From the NCBI GenBank assembly GCA_016702335.1, contig JADJEF010000018.1, forward strand, positions 434,001 to 498,000: a stretch of DNA of 64,000 nucleotides. Direction: 5' to 3'. The stretch comes from Rhodocyclaceae bacterium (lineage in GTDB: Bacteria > Pseudomonadota > Gammaproteobacteria > Burkholderiales > Rhodocyclaceae). Under the pieces are notes generated by a model. It was not told where the DNA came from. It saw only the letters and a program-made list of their open reading frames with translations, and ran no database searches. Within the stretch, counting starts at the first letter, position 1. Each line of letters begins with the position of its first letter. The translations under genes and the position numbers were made by a program. Below are positions 26,135-35,443 of this stretch, piece after piece.

Positions 26135-27988
26135 GTGACTAACCGCGTGTTGCCGCCCTGGGCGGAAACTCTGCGCCAGAAGTATCTGGCGGGAGAGGCC
26201 TCGACCTTCGTACTCTACCGCAACGTATTCGACAGCTTTGTGGCAGGGGACGAACTGCTCGATCTGCAAAGTTTTCTGGTGGCCGAGTTGTTCCGCGAAA
26301 CCAAGAAGACGATTTGCGAAGTCAGCCTGGAGCGCGGCGTGCGAGTGCTGCGCGAAAAGGGTGTCGACCGCCCCTCGGGCAAGGCACCTGTTCCGCAAGT
26401 CGGCGCTGGTGATACGGCGATTGCGGCGCTTGCGGGGAATTTGCTGCCGGCGTTACATCTGCTTGAGCAGCAAATGCGCAGCGAGCAGTCCACTGCACTC
26501 ATCGTGCCCTATGCCGATGCGCTGCTGCCCGCCGGTGACCCCAGCTTCATGGCCACGCAGGACCGCCAGTGCTATCTTGCCTTCCATCGCTGGTCGCTGG
26601 ACAAGGGCTTGACCACCGGCGACAACATCATCGTGCTGATTGCCGAATCGCTCGGTGCCATCAACTCGGGTCTGCTGTCCAACCCCAAGGTGGCGGCGAT
26701 TGAGATTCCCATGCCGGATCTCGCCGCCCGTCGCGCCGTGATTGCGCATCTGGCACCCAAACTCGGTGACGAGCAACTCGATCTCTATTCGGCACGTACG
26801 GGCGGCCTGCGCACCGTGCAATTGGTCAGCATTTTGGCCAGCGGCAAGGGGCAAGGTCTGAGCGAGCCCGAGCGCCGCGCCCTGATCGCGCAATTGCTGC
26901 AAGGAACGCCCGACGCCGAGGCGCGCGCGAGCACCCTGGCTACCATCACCGCGGGCATGACACCCGACGAGATCACCAAGTTGATCGAACCGGGCAAGAC
27001 TGTGCCGGTCAAAGACGCGAACGCGGAAGTACTCAAGGTGATTCACGCCCGCAAGCGCGAGATGATCGAAAAAGAATGTGCGGGCCTGATCGAGTTCATT
27101 GAGCCCAAGCACGGCCTCTCGGTCGTGGGCGGGCAAGACCATATCAAGCACGAACTGCTGGCGATTGCCAAAAACCTGCGCGAAGGCGAACGCACGCTGA
27201 CCCCTATGGGCCTGCTGGCGGTTGGCCCGATGGGTTCGGGCAAGACGTTCGTGATCAAAGCCTTTTTGAAAGAGGCGGGGTTGTCGGCGGTGGCGCTGAA
27301 GAATTTCCGCTCAAAGTGGGTAGGGTCGACGGAAGCAAACCTTGAGCGCGTGCTGGCCACGGTCAAGGCCATGGGGCCGATTGCGGTCATTATCGACGAA
27401 GGCGATCGCAGCTTCGGATCGGGGGGGGATGGGGGCGAAGGCGACGGCGGCACCGGGTCACGGGTCATCGCGCGCTTGAAGGAATTCATGGCCGAAACCG
27501 AAAATCGCGGCCAGGTGTTGTTTGTGATGATGACCAATCGTCCGGACAAACTCGACACCGACATCAAGCGCCCTGGGCGCCTTGACCGCAAGATTCCGTT
27601 TTTCTATTGTCAGTCCGGTGCCGAGCGGCAGCAGGTAATACAAGCGGTTCTGTCACGCTATGGCGAGGCGTGCGTTGCCGTTCCCGAGGCCTTGCTGGGG
27701 GTGTGCGAAACCCTTGAGGGTTATTCCAATGCCGACCTCGAAGCGCTGGCGCTGCTGGCGGTTGAACTGGCGCGCACCGGAAAGGTAGCGCTTGACGCCA
27801 CCCTACTGCAACAGGCGGCAGCCGACTTCATGCCGCCGCAAGAACGTGACATGATCGAATTCATGGAACTGCTCGCCGTGTCGGAAACCTCGCGCCGTTC
27901 GATGCTGCCCGCGCGCTATCGCGACATGACACTCGCTGACATCCAGAGCAAGTTGCTGCAGGCGCGGCGGCTCGCGCTGTCTCGCTAA
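26135..27988 (+). CDS. Two-module AAA ATPase (Ycf46-like)
   Basis: A 617-residue protein. The N-terminal half (to about residue 240) looks like a degenerate AAA module without Walker A. The C-terminal module is complete: GPMGSGKTF (K370), Walker B AVIIDEGD (D421, E422), sensor-1 asparagine in MMTNRPD and arginine-finger region RPGRLDRK. This resembles the Ycf46-type architecture. Residues 88-95 (QVGAGDTA) come from a repeat copy. The start is GTG at 26135 (GTG ACT AAC CGC). Directly after the PspA-like gene, it is a candidate motor that disassembles PspA polymers, by analogy with Vps4/ESCRT-III; that is inference. Confidence 0.83.
   Translation: MTNRVLPPWAETLRQKYLAGEASTFVLYRNVFDSFVAGDELLDLQSFLVAELFRETKKTICEVSLERGVRVLREKGVDRPSGKAPVPQVGAGDTAIAALAGNLLPALHLLEQQMRSEQSTALIVPYADALLPAGDPSFMATQDRQCYLAFHRWSLDKGLTTGDNIIVLIAESLGAINSGLLSNPKVAAIEIPMPDLAARRAVIAHLAPKLGDEQLDLYSARTGGLRTVQLVSILASGKGQGLSEPERRALIAQLLQGTPDAEARASTLATITAGMTPDEITKLIEPGKTVPVKDANAEVLKVIHARKREMIEKECAGLIEFIEPKHGLSVVGGQDHIKHELLAIAKNLREGERTLTPMGLLAVGPMGSGKTFVIKAFLKEAGLSAVALKNFRSKWVGSTEANLERVLATVKAMGPIAVIIDEGDRSFGSGGDGGEGDGGTGSRVIARLKEFMAETENRGQVLFVMMTNRPDKLDTDIKRPGRLDRKIPFFYCQSGAERQQVIQAVLSRYGEACVAVPEALLGVCETLEGYSNADLEALALLAVELARTGKVALDATLLQQAAADFMPPQERDMIEFMELLAVSETSRRSMLPARYRDMTLADIQSKLLQARRLALSR
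26393..26420 (+). repeat. Dispersed repeat, copy 8 (in AAA ATPase)
   Basis: CCGCAAGTCGGCGCTGG then TGATACGGCGA, in frame, coding QVGAGDTA at residues 88-95. Confidence 0.82.
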
Positions 27989-28012
27989 AACCGATTTTTA
28001 AAGGAGAACACC

Positions 28013-28471
28013 ATGCAGGCAATTCACGACCAAAACCTCAGCTCGGCCGAAGTGGTGCTGTTGGCCCGCGCCATGCTGTCGGTAGCCACCATCGATGGCA
28101 TCCATCCCTCCGAGGCCGCGTTGATCGGGCAGTTCTATGAAAGTTCGCGCAGCGCCGACATGCCGCCAACGGCGAGCGTGCTGGTCAAGGCCGAAGCACA
28201 GCCGTTTCAGCCTGCCGAAGCCGCCGGTTGCAACGCCGAGTTCGCCGATACGCTGGTACTCATGTGCCTGATGACCGCCCACGCCGACGGCCATTTCACA
28301 GTGGCCGAACGCGCCTGCGTGCAAGCAATCGCCACCGCGACGGGCATGGCCACGGCGCGCTTCGATGCGCTGCTGGCCGATGTGCGCGACCAACTGGTGG
28401 GTGCTTTGGCGCACTTGCCGGACTCTGGTTCGGTGGCCAACGTGCTGGGTGAATTGAACGCCGTGAGCTGA
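28013..28471 (+). CDS. TerB-like protein
   Basis: A 152-residue helical protein with two TerB-like halves: AMLSVATIDGIHPSEAALIGQF near the start and MCLMTAHADGHFTVAERACV later, each with the acidic D/E-G-x-(F/I)-x-x-x-E pattern. TerB domains often occur beside AAA ATPases and PspA-like proteins in membrane-associated systems. It starts 24 bases after the AAA gene with an AAAGGAGAA ribosome site. Confidence 0.8.
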   Translation: MQAIHDQNLSSAEVVLLARAMLSVATIDGIHPSEAALIGQFYESSRSADMPPTASVLVKAEAQPFQPAEAAGCNAEFADTLVLMCLMTAHADGHFTVAERACVQAIATATGMATARFDALLADVRDQLVGALAHLPDSGSVANVLGELNAVS

Positions 28472-28520
28472 CGCCCTTCGCTTCAACAAACCCGCTGCGC
28501 CACGCCCGCCTGCCCCGCCC

Positions 28521-31500
28521 GTGAAACTCACACTTTCTCAGCGCGTTGGCCTGCTCATCGGCGTGGTGGTCTTTGGCATTGCGGCGCTGACCGGCGCACT
28601 CCTGTATCAGATGGAGACGGTGTTTGACCGCGCCAACTATGCCCACACCAACACCGTGGGCAGCATTGCGACGCTGGACGATCTGCGCGAAGGCTTGTTG
28701 CAGGTTCAGATCCAGGTCAGCGCGCACGTGACCGAGGTCAATCCCGAGCACCTGAGTGCGACGGAAGCCCGGATAAAGCACTTTCGGCAGCAAGTCGAGG
28801 CAAGCATCAGCCGCTTTGGCCTCAACGCCTGCCTCGGCCAGCCTTGCATCGTCGACGAGAAGGATCGCGACTACTTTTACAAGATCAAGTCGCTGTGGCC
28901 GGAATACGACGCTGCCGTGCAGATCATCCTCAGCGAGTCCAGAAAGGGGACTGAAGCTCAACTGGGGGCAAGAGATTTGCTTGAGTCGGACGAATTCCTT
29001 GGACTGGCGGCGCAGCTCAACACTGTCATCGAGGATCAGATTAACCACCACATTGAATCGGGCCGGCGCAGCGCCGAGTCTGCGCTGGCAGCGAAAAGTA
29101 ATGCCCGCACGGCGTCGCTTGTCATCGGCGTCTTGATTGCGCTCTTGGCCGGCCTGCTGATTCGGTATGAATTCAAAGAGAGCACGGCGCAGGAGGCGCG
29201 CCTGCTGGCTGCTCGTGACCAGCTCATGAAGGCCTCCGAGATTGCCGAGTTGGGAATCTGGGCGTGGAATCTCGGCGACGGCAAGATGGTCTTGAACGAG
29301 CGCATGCTGGCTATGTATGACCTGCCGGCAAACCAGCCGGAAGGAAAGTATTACGAGCAGTGGCGTTCTCGAATTCATCCCGATGACGTGGCGGACGTGG
29401 AGGCAAAGATCGAGGCGCTCGTGCAACGCGGAATCACTTACAGCCCGGTTTTTCGTCTGTTGGCCGCTGACGGCAAGATTCGCTACATCCACGCGGCCGC
29501 AACGGTCGAGCGCGATACTGATGGCAAGGCACTGCGTTTGCTGGGTGTCAATCGCGACATCACCGAGCAACGGCAGCTGGAGCAGGTGCTGCGCGAATCC
29601 ATCGCGAGTGCCGAGGCAGCGAGCAAGGCCAAGAGTGACTTCCTGGCCACCATGAGCCATGAAATCCGTACCCCCATGAATGCCATTCTGGGCATGCTGC
29701 AATTGCTCGCACGCACCGAACTTACCGAGCGCCAAAGCGACTATGCCACCAAGGCCGAGACGGCGACCAAGGCGCTGCTGGGCATCATCAACGACATTCT
29801 CGATTTTTCAAAAGTGGAAGCCGGCAAGCTTGAGATTGACAACCAGGAATTCGTGCTCGGCGACTTGCTGCGCGAGCTCTCGGTCATTTTGTCGGCCAAC
29901 CTGCGCGGCAAGCCGATCGAAATCTTGTTTGATCTGGATTCCACCGTGCCTGCGGTGCTCATCGGCGACCCATTGCGCTTGCGTCAGGTTCTGCTCAACC
30001 TTGCGGGTAATGCCATCAAATTCACGGAAGAGGGCGAAGTTGTGCTTTCCATTCGTCGCCGCAACGAGGGGGCGGGCGGTGCAGGCGATAACGGTGGACA
30101 AGGCGCTCTGACCATTGATTTCGCCGTCAAGGACAGCGGCATAGGGATCGCGCCCAATAAGCTCGCCTACATTTTTCAGGGTTTCAGTCAGGCTGAAAGT
30201 TCGACGAGTCGTCGCTTCGGCGGAACCGGCCTGGGCCTGGCGATCAGCAAACGCCTTGTAGAGCTTATGGGTGGCGAACTGACGGTGGAGAGTGAGCCAG
30301 GGCAGGGCAGTTGTTTCCGTTTCAGCCTTCCCTTTGCGGTCGGCGAAAGCGCCCATGCCGAGCCGGTGTCGCTGACAGTCGAGGGGCGCCCCTTGCATGC
30401 GCTGATTGTCGACGACAATGCGACCGCGCGCATGGTGGCGCAAAACATCGTCCAGTCGATGGGTTGGCACGCGGAGTGTGCGGAAACGGGCGAGGCAGCC
30501 CTGGCGCGGCTTGACCGCGCGAGCGATGGCCAAGCATCGGAAAACTTCGATGTGGTGCTGGTCGACTGGCACATGGGGGGCATGGACGGCTGGGAAACAG
30601 CACGGCAGTTGCGCCAGCGCATGGGCGAGATGTCCGACCCCGAGGTGGTGAGCAAGTCGCCCCTCGTGATCATGGTCAGCAGCAGCGGCCACGAAGTATT
30701 TGCCCAAAAGTCGCGGCGCGAAATCGAACTGCTCGACGGCTATCTGGTGAAGCCCATCACGGGCTCCATGCTTTACGACAGTGTGGTTGATGCGCGCGCG
30801 CACCGTACCGGGTCAGTCCAGGTCGTGGCCCCCGTGCAGGACTCACGGCGGCTGGAGGGCTTGCGCCTGCTGGTGGTCGAGGACAATTTGATCAATCAGC
30901 AGATTGCGCTCGAGCTTCTCGGCCACAGTGGCGCGCAGGTCGAGATCGCCGGCGGTGGCATCGAGGGCGTGAGCATGGCACTTAATGCGCGCCAGGCCCA
31001 TGATGCGATTTTGATGGACATGCAAATGCCTGATATCGACGGACTGGAAGCGACCCGGCGCATCCGCGCCGAGCCGCAGATGCTTGGCGTGCCCATCATC
31101 GCCATGACCGCCAACGCACTCGACTCGGACAAGGAGGCTTGCCGCGCCGTGGGCATGGTCGACCATGTCTCCAAGCCGATCGACCTCAAGGTTCTGATCG
31201 ACACGCTGTTGCGACATGTGACAAAGCCGGTGCATGCCCCGTTCGAAGCGGTAGCCAATGAAGTCGCCGTCTCACCAGCGCCGACTTGCGGTGCGATAAG
31301 CTCTTCGTTGCTCGATATCGATACGGCCGTCGCCCGCTTGGGTGGCATGCGGGAGTTTTACGATCAGGTTCTGCGCTCCTTTCGTGCCGATGCGCCGCTG
31401 CAACTGAATGAAGTTAGCCACTATCTGGCGCAAGACAAATGGGGTGACGCGGTACGCTGTGCGCATACACTCAAGGGTCTCGCGTCGACCATCGGTGCGA

Positions 31501-31940
31501 CGCGACTGGCGCAGGCCGGGGCAGAGCTGGAGTCGATGCTCAAGCAACCGGATCGGGCGACAGATGAATTGGATGCCAGCCTCCGCCAAATCAGAGTTCT
31601 GCTCAGTGCTGTGCTGGACGAAGTGGCGGGACTTGTCCCTGAGTTGCCTGATGAGCACCGTGGTGCACCCACCGCCCCCGCCGTGCAGGAGTCGTCTTTC
31701 GCAGCCACGGCGATGCTGGACAAAACCGCCCTTCATCGGGCCCTGGATGAGCTCGGAGCGCTCTTGCAGACGAGCAATATGCACGCGATCGCCGTCTGCG
31801 CACAGGTCGTCACGGATCATGGCTCAGCACTCTCGCCGCAGGCGTCCGCCCAGTTGCAAGCCCTTGACGCCTCGGTGAATCAGCTCGATTTTGCCGGTGC
31901 GCGGACGCACTGCGCGGCGCTGGCGGCCACGCTGACGTGA
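28521..31940 (+). CDS. Hybrid sensor histidine kinase (PAS, two REC, HPt)
   Basis: The 1139-residue protein has two membrane segments (about 8-30 and 198-216) around a periplasmic helical sensor, a PAS domain (about 230-350), HisKA with H380 (TMSHEIRTPMN), HATPase (NAIKFTEEGE, DSGIGIAP, GGTGLGLAISKRL), REC1 with D682 (VDWHMGGMDGW), REC2 with D833 (LMDMQMPDIDGLEATR), and HPt with H982 (AHTLKGLASTIGA). Residues about 916-924 (AVSPAPTCG) between REC2 and HPt come from a repeat copy. No response regulator is adjacent. It closes the operon 49 bases after the TerB gene; it could sense envelope state, which is inference. Confidence 0.93.
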   Translation: MKLTLSQRVGLLIGVVVFGIAALTGALLYQMETVFDRANYAHTNTVGSIATLDDLREGLLQVQIQVSAHVTEVNPEHLSATEARIKHFRQQVEASISRFGLNACLGQPCIVDEKDRDYFYKIKSLWPEYDAAVQIILSESRKGTEAQLGARDLLESDEFLGLAAQLNTVIEDQINHHIESGRRSAESALAAKSNARTASLVIGVLIALLAGLLIRYEFKESTAQEARLLAARDQLMKASEIAELGIWAWNLGDGKMVLNERMLAMYDLPANQPEGKYYEQWRSRIHPDDVADVEAKIEALVQRGITYSPVFRLLAADGKIRYIHAAATVERDTDGKALRLLGVNRDITEQRQLEQVLRESIASAEAASKAKSDFLATMSHEIRTPMNAILGMLQLLARTELTERQSDYATKAETATKALLGIINDILDFSKVEAGKLEIDNQEFVLGDLLRELSVILSANLRGKPIEILFDLDSTVPAVLIGDPLRLRQVLLNLAGNAIKFTEEGEVVLSIRRRNEGAGGAGDNGGQGALTIDFAVKDSGIGIAPNKLAYIFQGFSQAESSTSRRFGGTGLGLAISKRLVELMGGELTVESEPGQGSCFRFSLPFAVGESAHAEPVSLTVEGRPLHALIVDDNATARMVAQNIVQSMGWHAECAETGEAALARLDRASDGQASENFDVVLVDWHMGGMDGWETARQLRQRMGEMSDPEVVSKSPLVIMVSSSGHEVFAQKSRREIELLDGYLVKPITGSMLYDSVVDARAHRTGSVQVVAPVQDSRRLEGLRLLVVEDNLINQQIALELLGHSGAQVEIAGGGIEGVSMALNARQAHDAILMDMQMPDIDGLEATRRIRAEPQMLGVPIIAMTANALDSDKEACRAVGMVDHVSKPIDLKVLIDTLLRHVTKPVHAPFEAVANEVAVSPAPTCGAISSSLLDIDTAVARLGGMREFYDQVLRSFRADAPLQLNEVSHYLAQDKWGDAVRCAHTLKGLASTIGATRLAQAGAELESMLKQPDRATDELDASLRQIRVLLSAVLDEVAGLVPELPDEHRGAPTAPAVQESSFAATAMLDKTALHRALDELGALLQTSNMHAIAVCAQVVTDHGSALSPQASAQLQALDASVNQLDFAGARTHCAALAATLT
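31265..31291 (-). repeat. Dispersed repeat, copy 9 (in histidine kinase)
   Basis: CGCCGTCTCACC then AGCGCCGACTTGCGG, in frame between REC2 and HPt, coding AVSPAPTCG. Confidence 0.87.
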
Positions 31941-32095
31941 GCGTCATACCCATCCGTATCTTTGCCTTTCGGCCACGGCTTCTTGTTGCGTAACGACCGT
32001 GAAAATCAGCGACAAGCCGCTGTTGCCTCAGACCGTTTTAATGCTGATATAGTCAGTTCGACGCTCACTCGGCGGTCACCCCAAGGCCCAAGACC

Positions 32096-33217
32096 ATGAC
32101 CTACACAAAGAGATTCTGGCGGTTTCGTCTGATCGTTGGCCTGATGGCCTGTGTCGCGGGCGTAGCCTTTTCCAGAGCGCACGCGGCGGAGATTCATATC
32201 GGCAGTTCGGCTGCCCTGAGCGGACCGGCGGCGGCGCTGGGCTCGCGCTACCATGCCGGTGCGAAAGCCTATTTCGCACAACTCAACCAGAAGGGTGGTA
32301 TCGCGGGCAACAAGGTGGTTGTCGATCTGCTCGACGATGGCTACGAGCCTGCCCGGGCTGAAGCCAACACCAAACAGTTACTTGATGACAGCCGCGTTGT
32401 GGCCTTGTTTGGCTACGTCGGTACCCCAACGAGCAATGTCGCGCTGCCCTACGTGCGGCGCGAAAAGATTGCTTTCGTCGGCGCCTTTAGCGGTGCTGAT
32501 ATTTTGCGCGAGCCGGGTGATCCCTATGTGTTCAATGTGCGCGCGAGCTACGGCGAAGAGGCGATGCAATTGGCCTCGGCAATGAAAGCTGCCGGGGTCA
32601 AAACGCTGAATGTGCTGTTCCAGTTTGATTCCTTCGGTCGCACCGGGCTCGATGCCATGAAAAAAGCCTGCGAGCGCGTCGGTATAGCGATCGTGGCGAC
32701 CGCGCCCGTGGTGCGCAACTCGACCGACGTGAGTCGCGATGTCGAGGCGCTGGTGACCAAATCTTCCAGCGACGCCATATTTATGGTGAGCGCCTATGGC
32801 ACAGTGGCGGCGTTTATTGACAAGGCGCGCGAGAAAGGCTTCAAAGGTGGCTTCTATACCTTGTCTTTTGTCGGCCTGGAGCCTTTGCGTGCGGCGTTGG
32901 TTGGCCACATGAAGGGCGTTACCGTGGCTCAGGTGGTGCCCAGTGCGCAGGATGCGTCCCGTGCGGTGGTGGCCAGTTATCAGGCGGCGATGCGTGACTC
33001 GGGTGATAAAAAATTTGACTCGATCAGCCTTGAGGGTTACCTGAGCGCGCGCGTGATGGCGGACGGACTGAAAAATGCCAAGGTTCCCCTGACGCGGGAT
33101 ACCGTGATCAAAGGCATGGAGGCGATTGGCGATGTGGACTTGGGCGGCTTTCGCGTCCGCTTCGGTCCCAATCAGCACAACGGGTCAACCCTGATCGAAC
33201 TGGTCAGCGACAAGTAG
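32096..33217 (+). CDS. ABC transporter substrate-binding protein, LivJ type
   Basis: A 373-residue periplasmic protein with a signal peptide (cleavage near RAHAAEIH) and the Peripla_BP_6 fold: IHIGSSAALSGPAAALGSRY, LDDGYEPARAEANTKQLL, and FVGLEPLRAAL. Such proteins bind branched-chain amino acids, amides or ureas. No permease or ATPase genes are adjacent, so it is an orphan binding protein, possibly a sensor partner of the preceding histidine kinase; that link is inference. Confidence 0.88.
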   Translation: MTYTKRFWRFRLIVGLMACVAGVAFSRAHAAEIHIGSSAALSGPAAALGSRYHAGAKAYFAQLNQKGGIAGNKVVVDLLDDGYEPARAEANTKQLLDDSRVVALFGYVGTPTSNVALPYVRREKIAFVGAFSGADILREPGDPYVFNVRASYGEEAMQLASAMKAAGVKTLNVLFQFDSFGRTGLDAMKKACERVGIAIVATAPVVRNSTDVSRDVEALVTKSSSDAIFMVSAYGTVAAFIDKAREKGFKGGFYTLSFVGLEPLRAALVGHMKGVTVAQVVPSAQDASRAVVASYQAAMRDSGDKKFDSISLEGYLSARVMADGLKNAKVPLTRDTVIKGMEAIGDVDLGGFRVRFGPNQHNGSTLIELVSDK

Positions 33218-33323
33218 TAGCCGGATCGGGAACCCGCGGCGGCTGCAGATTTTTGCTTTTGTCGGAAGGGCGTACCCGCTCCCCACCGTGCCTTGGTCGG
33301 CACACTCATCGCCGGGATTTGAT

Positions 33324-33350
33324 CGCCGTGTCGCCAGCGCCGACTTGCGG
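33324..33350 (-). repeat. Dispersed repeat, copy 10 (intergenic)
   Basis: CGCCGTGTCGCC then AGCGCCGACTTGCGG, in the 185-base gap between two convergent genes. Confidence 0.82.
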
Positions 33351-33402
33351 AAATCCGATGTGGGCTGGACGGCGATTGACGGCGGTCGCGTGCCTGGTGG
33401 CA

Positions 33403-34674
33403 TCAGCCGCCTTCGTTGCCCGCGACGAGGGTCATGCCCGCCGCACGCAGGCGCGACACCAGCACATCGCCCAGGCCGCTGGCCGGGGTCAGGAAGCCAC
33501 CTTCGCCTGCCGCCTGGGGCAGGTCTTCAAGCTGCAGGGCCAGGCACAGCGCGGCCTCGCACACCATCTTGGTGGTGGCGCGATTGCCGGGGTCGCCGCG
33601 ATCGGCGATCTTTCCGCGCAGGCGCTTGCCCGAGGGGCTGATGGCGACCAACTCGCAGCGGTACGAGCCATTGTCCATGCTCCGCTCCGAGGGGCCCTTG
33701 CCCGGGCCGGGCATGAGCCTTTCTGTCACCTGCCGGACGCCCGGCACGCGCAAGGCAAATTTCGACCAGGCCATGCCTGCGCAAAAGCCCGTCGCCGCTG
33801 CCGCGGCAATCGGCCCTGCGCCCATGCGCATGTATTCCTGATAATGAAACTGCGGCCCATAGCCGAGCAGCGCGGCACTGCGGCGAACGACCCGCGTATT
33901 GATCGGGCCCATGACGAAGGGTACCAGCCAGGCGCGAAAGTCGGGGTCGTAGGCGGGTAATACCGGGTCGGCGTCGACACTGGTGTCGTCGGGCAACCCG
34001 GCGAGGCCGGCGGCGTCCCGGGGATTGAGCAGGAATGGCTGCATGAAATCCTTGACCGCGTCGGACGCAAGCATGTTGATGCCCGAGGCCAGCGTGCCGC
34101 CATTGACGCCGCCGCGCATGGTGACGGCACTCTTGACGCTGGCGCAGGGCTCGCCGTGCATCTCCTGCATGGCCTGGTTCATCAGCCAGGCACCGAGGTC
34201 GGAAGGCACCGAATCAAATCCGCAGAATGGAATGATGCGCGCACCCGTCGAGCTCGCGACGTCCTCATGCTCGTCGATCATTTCGCGTACCCAGGGCGTT
34301 TCGCCGGTGATATCGACATAGTGCGTTCCGTTGCGCGCGCATGCCGCTACCAGCGCACTGCCGAAAACGGCAAATGGCCCCGCAGTGCTCAGAACCACCT
34401 TGGCACTGCGTGCCAGCGCGTCCAGGGCCTTGGTGTCTTGAGCGTCGGCGACTATGACATCCGCATTGCTTGCCCCCGCACCGCAGGCTGCCTTCACCTC
34501 GTTGAGCTTCGCTGCGCTGCGCCCTGCCAGCGCCCAGCGCACCTGCTTGTGCACCGACGGGCGCAAGCCGGCGAAATAGGCCACCGTCTGGCGGCCGACA
34601 AAACCCGTCGCGCCGTACAGGACAACGTCGTATTTTCGGCGCGTGGGCGCGCGCTTGGAGGATGAAGTGGCCAC
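33403..34674 (-). CDS. Saccharopine-dehydrogenase-like / trans-acting enoyl reductase
   Basis: A 423-residue protein with an N-terminal Rossmann fold (YDVVLYGATGFVGRQTVAYF) of the saccharopine dehydrogenase NADP-binding family and GFDSVPSDLGAW typical of the mycobacterial trans-acting enoyl reductase-like branch. These act on lipids or unknown substrates rather than on lysine. It has no operon partner; stop faces the binding-protein gene with a repeat copy between them. Confidence 0.87.
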   Translation of the reverse strand: MATSSSKRAPTRRKYDVVLYGATGFVGRQTVAYFAGLRPSVHKQVRWALAGRSAAKLNEVKAACGAGASNADVIVADAQDTKALDALARSAKVVLSTAGPFAVFGSALVAACARNGTHYVDITGETPWVREMIDEHEDVASSTGARIIPFCGFDSVPSDLGAWLMNQAMQEMHGEPCASVKSAVTMRGGVNGGTLASGINMLASDAVKDFMQPFLLNPRDAAGLAGLPDDTSVDADPVLPAYDPDFRAWLVPFVMGPINTRVVRRSAALLGYGPQFHYQEYMRMGAGPIAAAAATGFCAGMAWSKFALRVPGVRQVTERLMPGPGKGPSERSMDNGSYRCELVAISPSGKRLRGKIADRGDPGNRATTKMVCEAALCLALQLEDLPQAAGEGGFLTPASGLGDVLVSRLRAAGMTLVAGNEGG

Positions 34675-34893
34675 GAGGTTTCCTTGCTATGTTGATGATG
34701 ACGACAGCTTAGCAAGAAAGTCGTCGGTGCCCGGCAGCGTCATTTGGAGCCGACCGCTACGGATCTAGGGTTGAAAGACGTCGCTGGCAGCGACTGCAAT
34801 CATAATGAATCGAGTAGCGATATGATCGCACTGGCCCGAGCAGTTCATATCCGTCTTTACATCTATCCACCGGTGCGCGAAAGGAACTTAACG

Positions 34894-35283
34894 ATGATTC
34901 GCATGACACTCCCCTTGCTCACTGCTTGCGTATTGCTTGCTTGCAGTTCCCCCAACCCCGATGCCGGTAAAACAGAGGCGCTGAAGCGTGCGGTGCAACA
35001 GGCGCACAAGCTGTTCGAAATGACACAGGCCGATTCGATGGCCAACGCCTCTTTTTACAGCCTGCACCAGATGGGTGGCACGGGTATTCATTACTTGGTC
35101 GCAAGCTTGCCAGATCGCGACGTGATCGAATGCTACGAAGAGGGCAAGCCCAAGGGTCCGTGGTGCGTGGTGGTACGCAATGGCCCGGGCGACATGGACA
35201 TTACGATTGAAGGTTACGGCGCGCAGACCGACAGCCCCGTCGTGTCACGGGTGGCGCGTCTGGGCGAGCCCAAACGCTTCTGA
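34894..35283 (+). CDS. Small predicted lipoprotein
   Basis: A 129-residue protein starting at ATG 34894, chosen because it follows AAAGGAACTTAACG and gives a lipoprotein signal (MIRMTLPLLTACVLLACSS, lipobox LLAC). An earlier ATG at 34744 would bury the signal. The mature part has a helical stretch and a C-terminal beta region (WCVVVRNGPGDMDITIEGYG). I recognise no family. Confidence 0.7.
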   Translation: MIRMTLPLLTACVLLACSSPNPDAGKTEALKRAVQQAHKLFEMTQADSMANASFYSLHQMGGTGIHYLVASLPDRDVIECYEEGKPKGPWCVVVRNGPGDMDITIEGYGAQTDSPVVSRVARLGEPKRF

Positions 35284-35443
35284 GACGACGCATGGCTTGG
35301 ATCTCCCGGTCCGTGGTGCCCCGGGTGCATCCCCGCGAGGGTAGCCCCGGGCTCCATCGCCGTCCCGCCAGAACCCACGGTTACACGATTATTAGTGTTT
35401 TCAACAAGGATGTCAGATTGCCAAACCCGGCAAACGCCCCTTC

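Noticed and set aside
28147..28170. CAGCGCCGACATGCC in the TerB gene as a repeat copy
   Set aside because: Match covers about 10 contiguous bases only and the other half of the motif is missing.
35358..35371. CGCCGTCCCGCCAG as a full repeat copy
   Set aside because: Only the left half is recognisable; noted as a degraded half copy, not listed as a feature.
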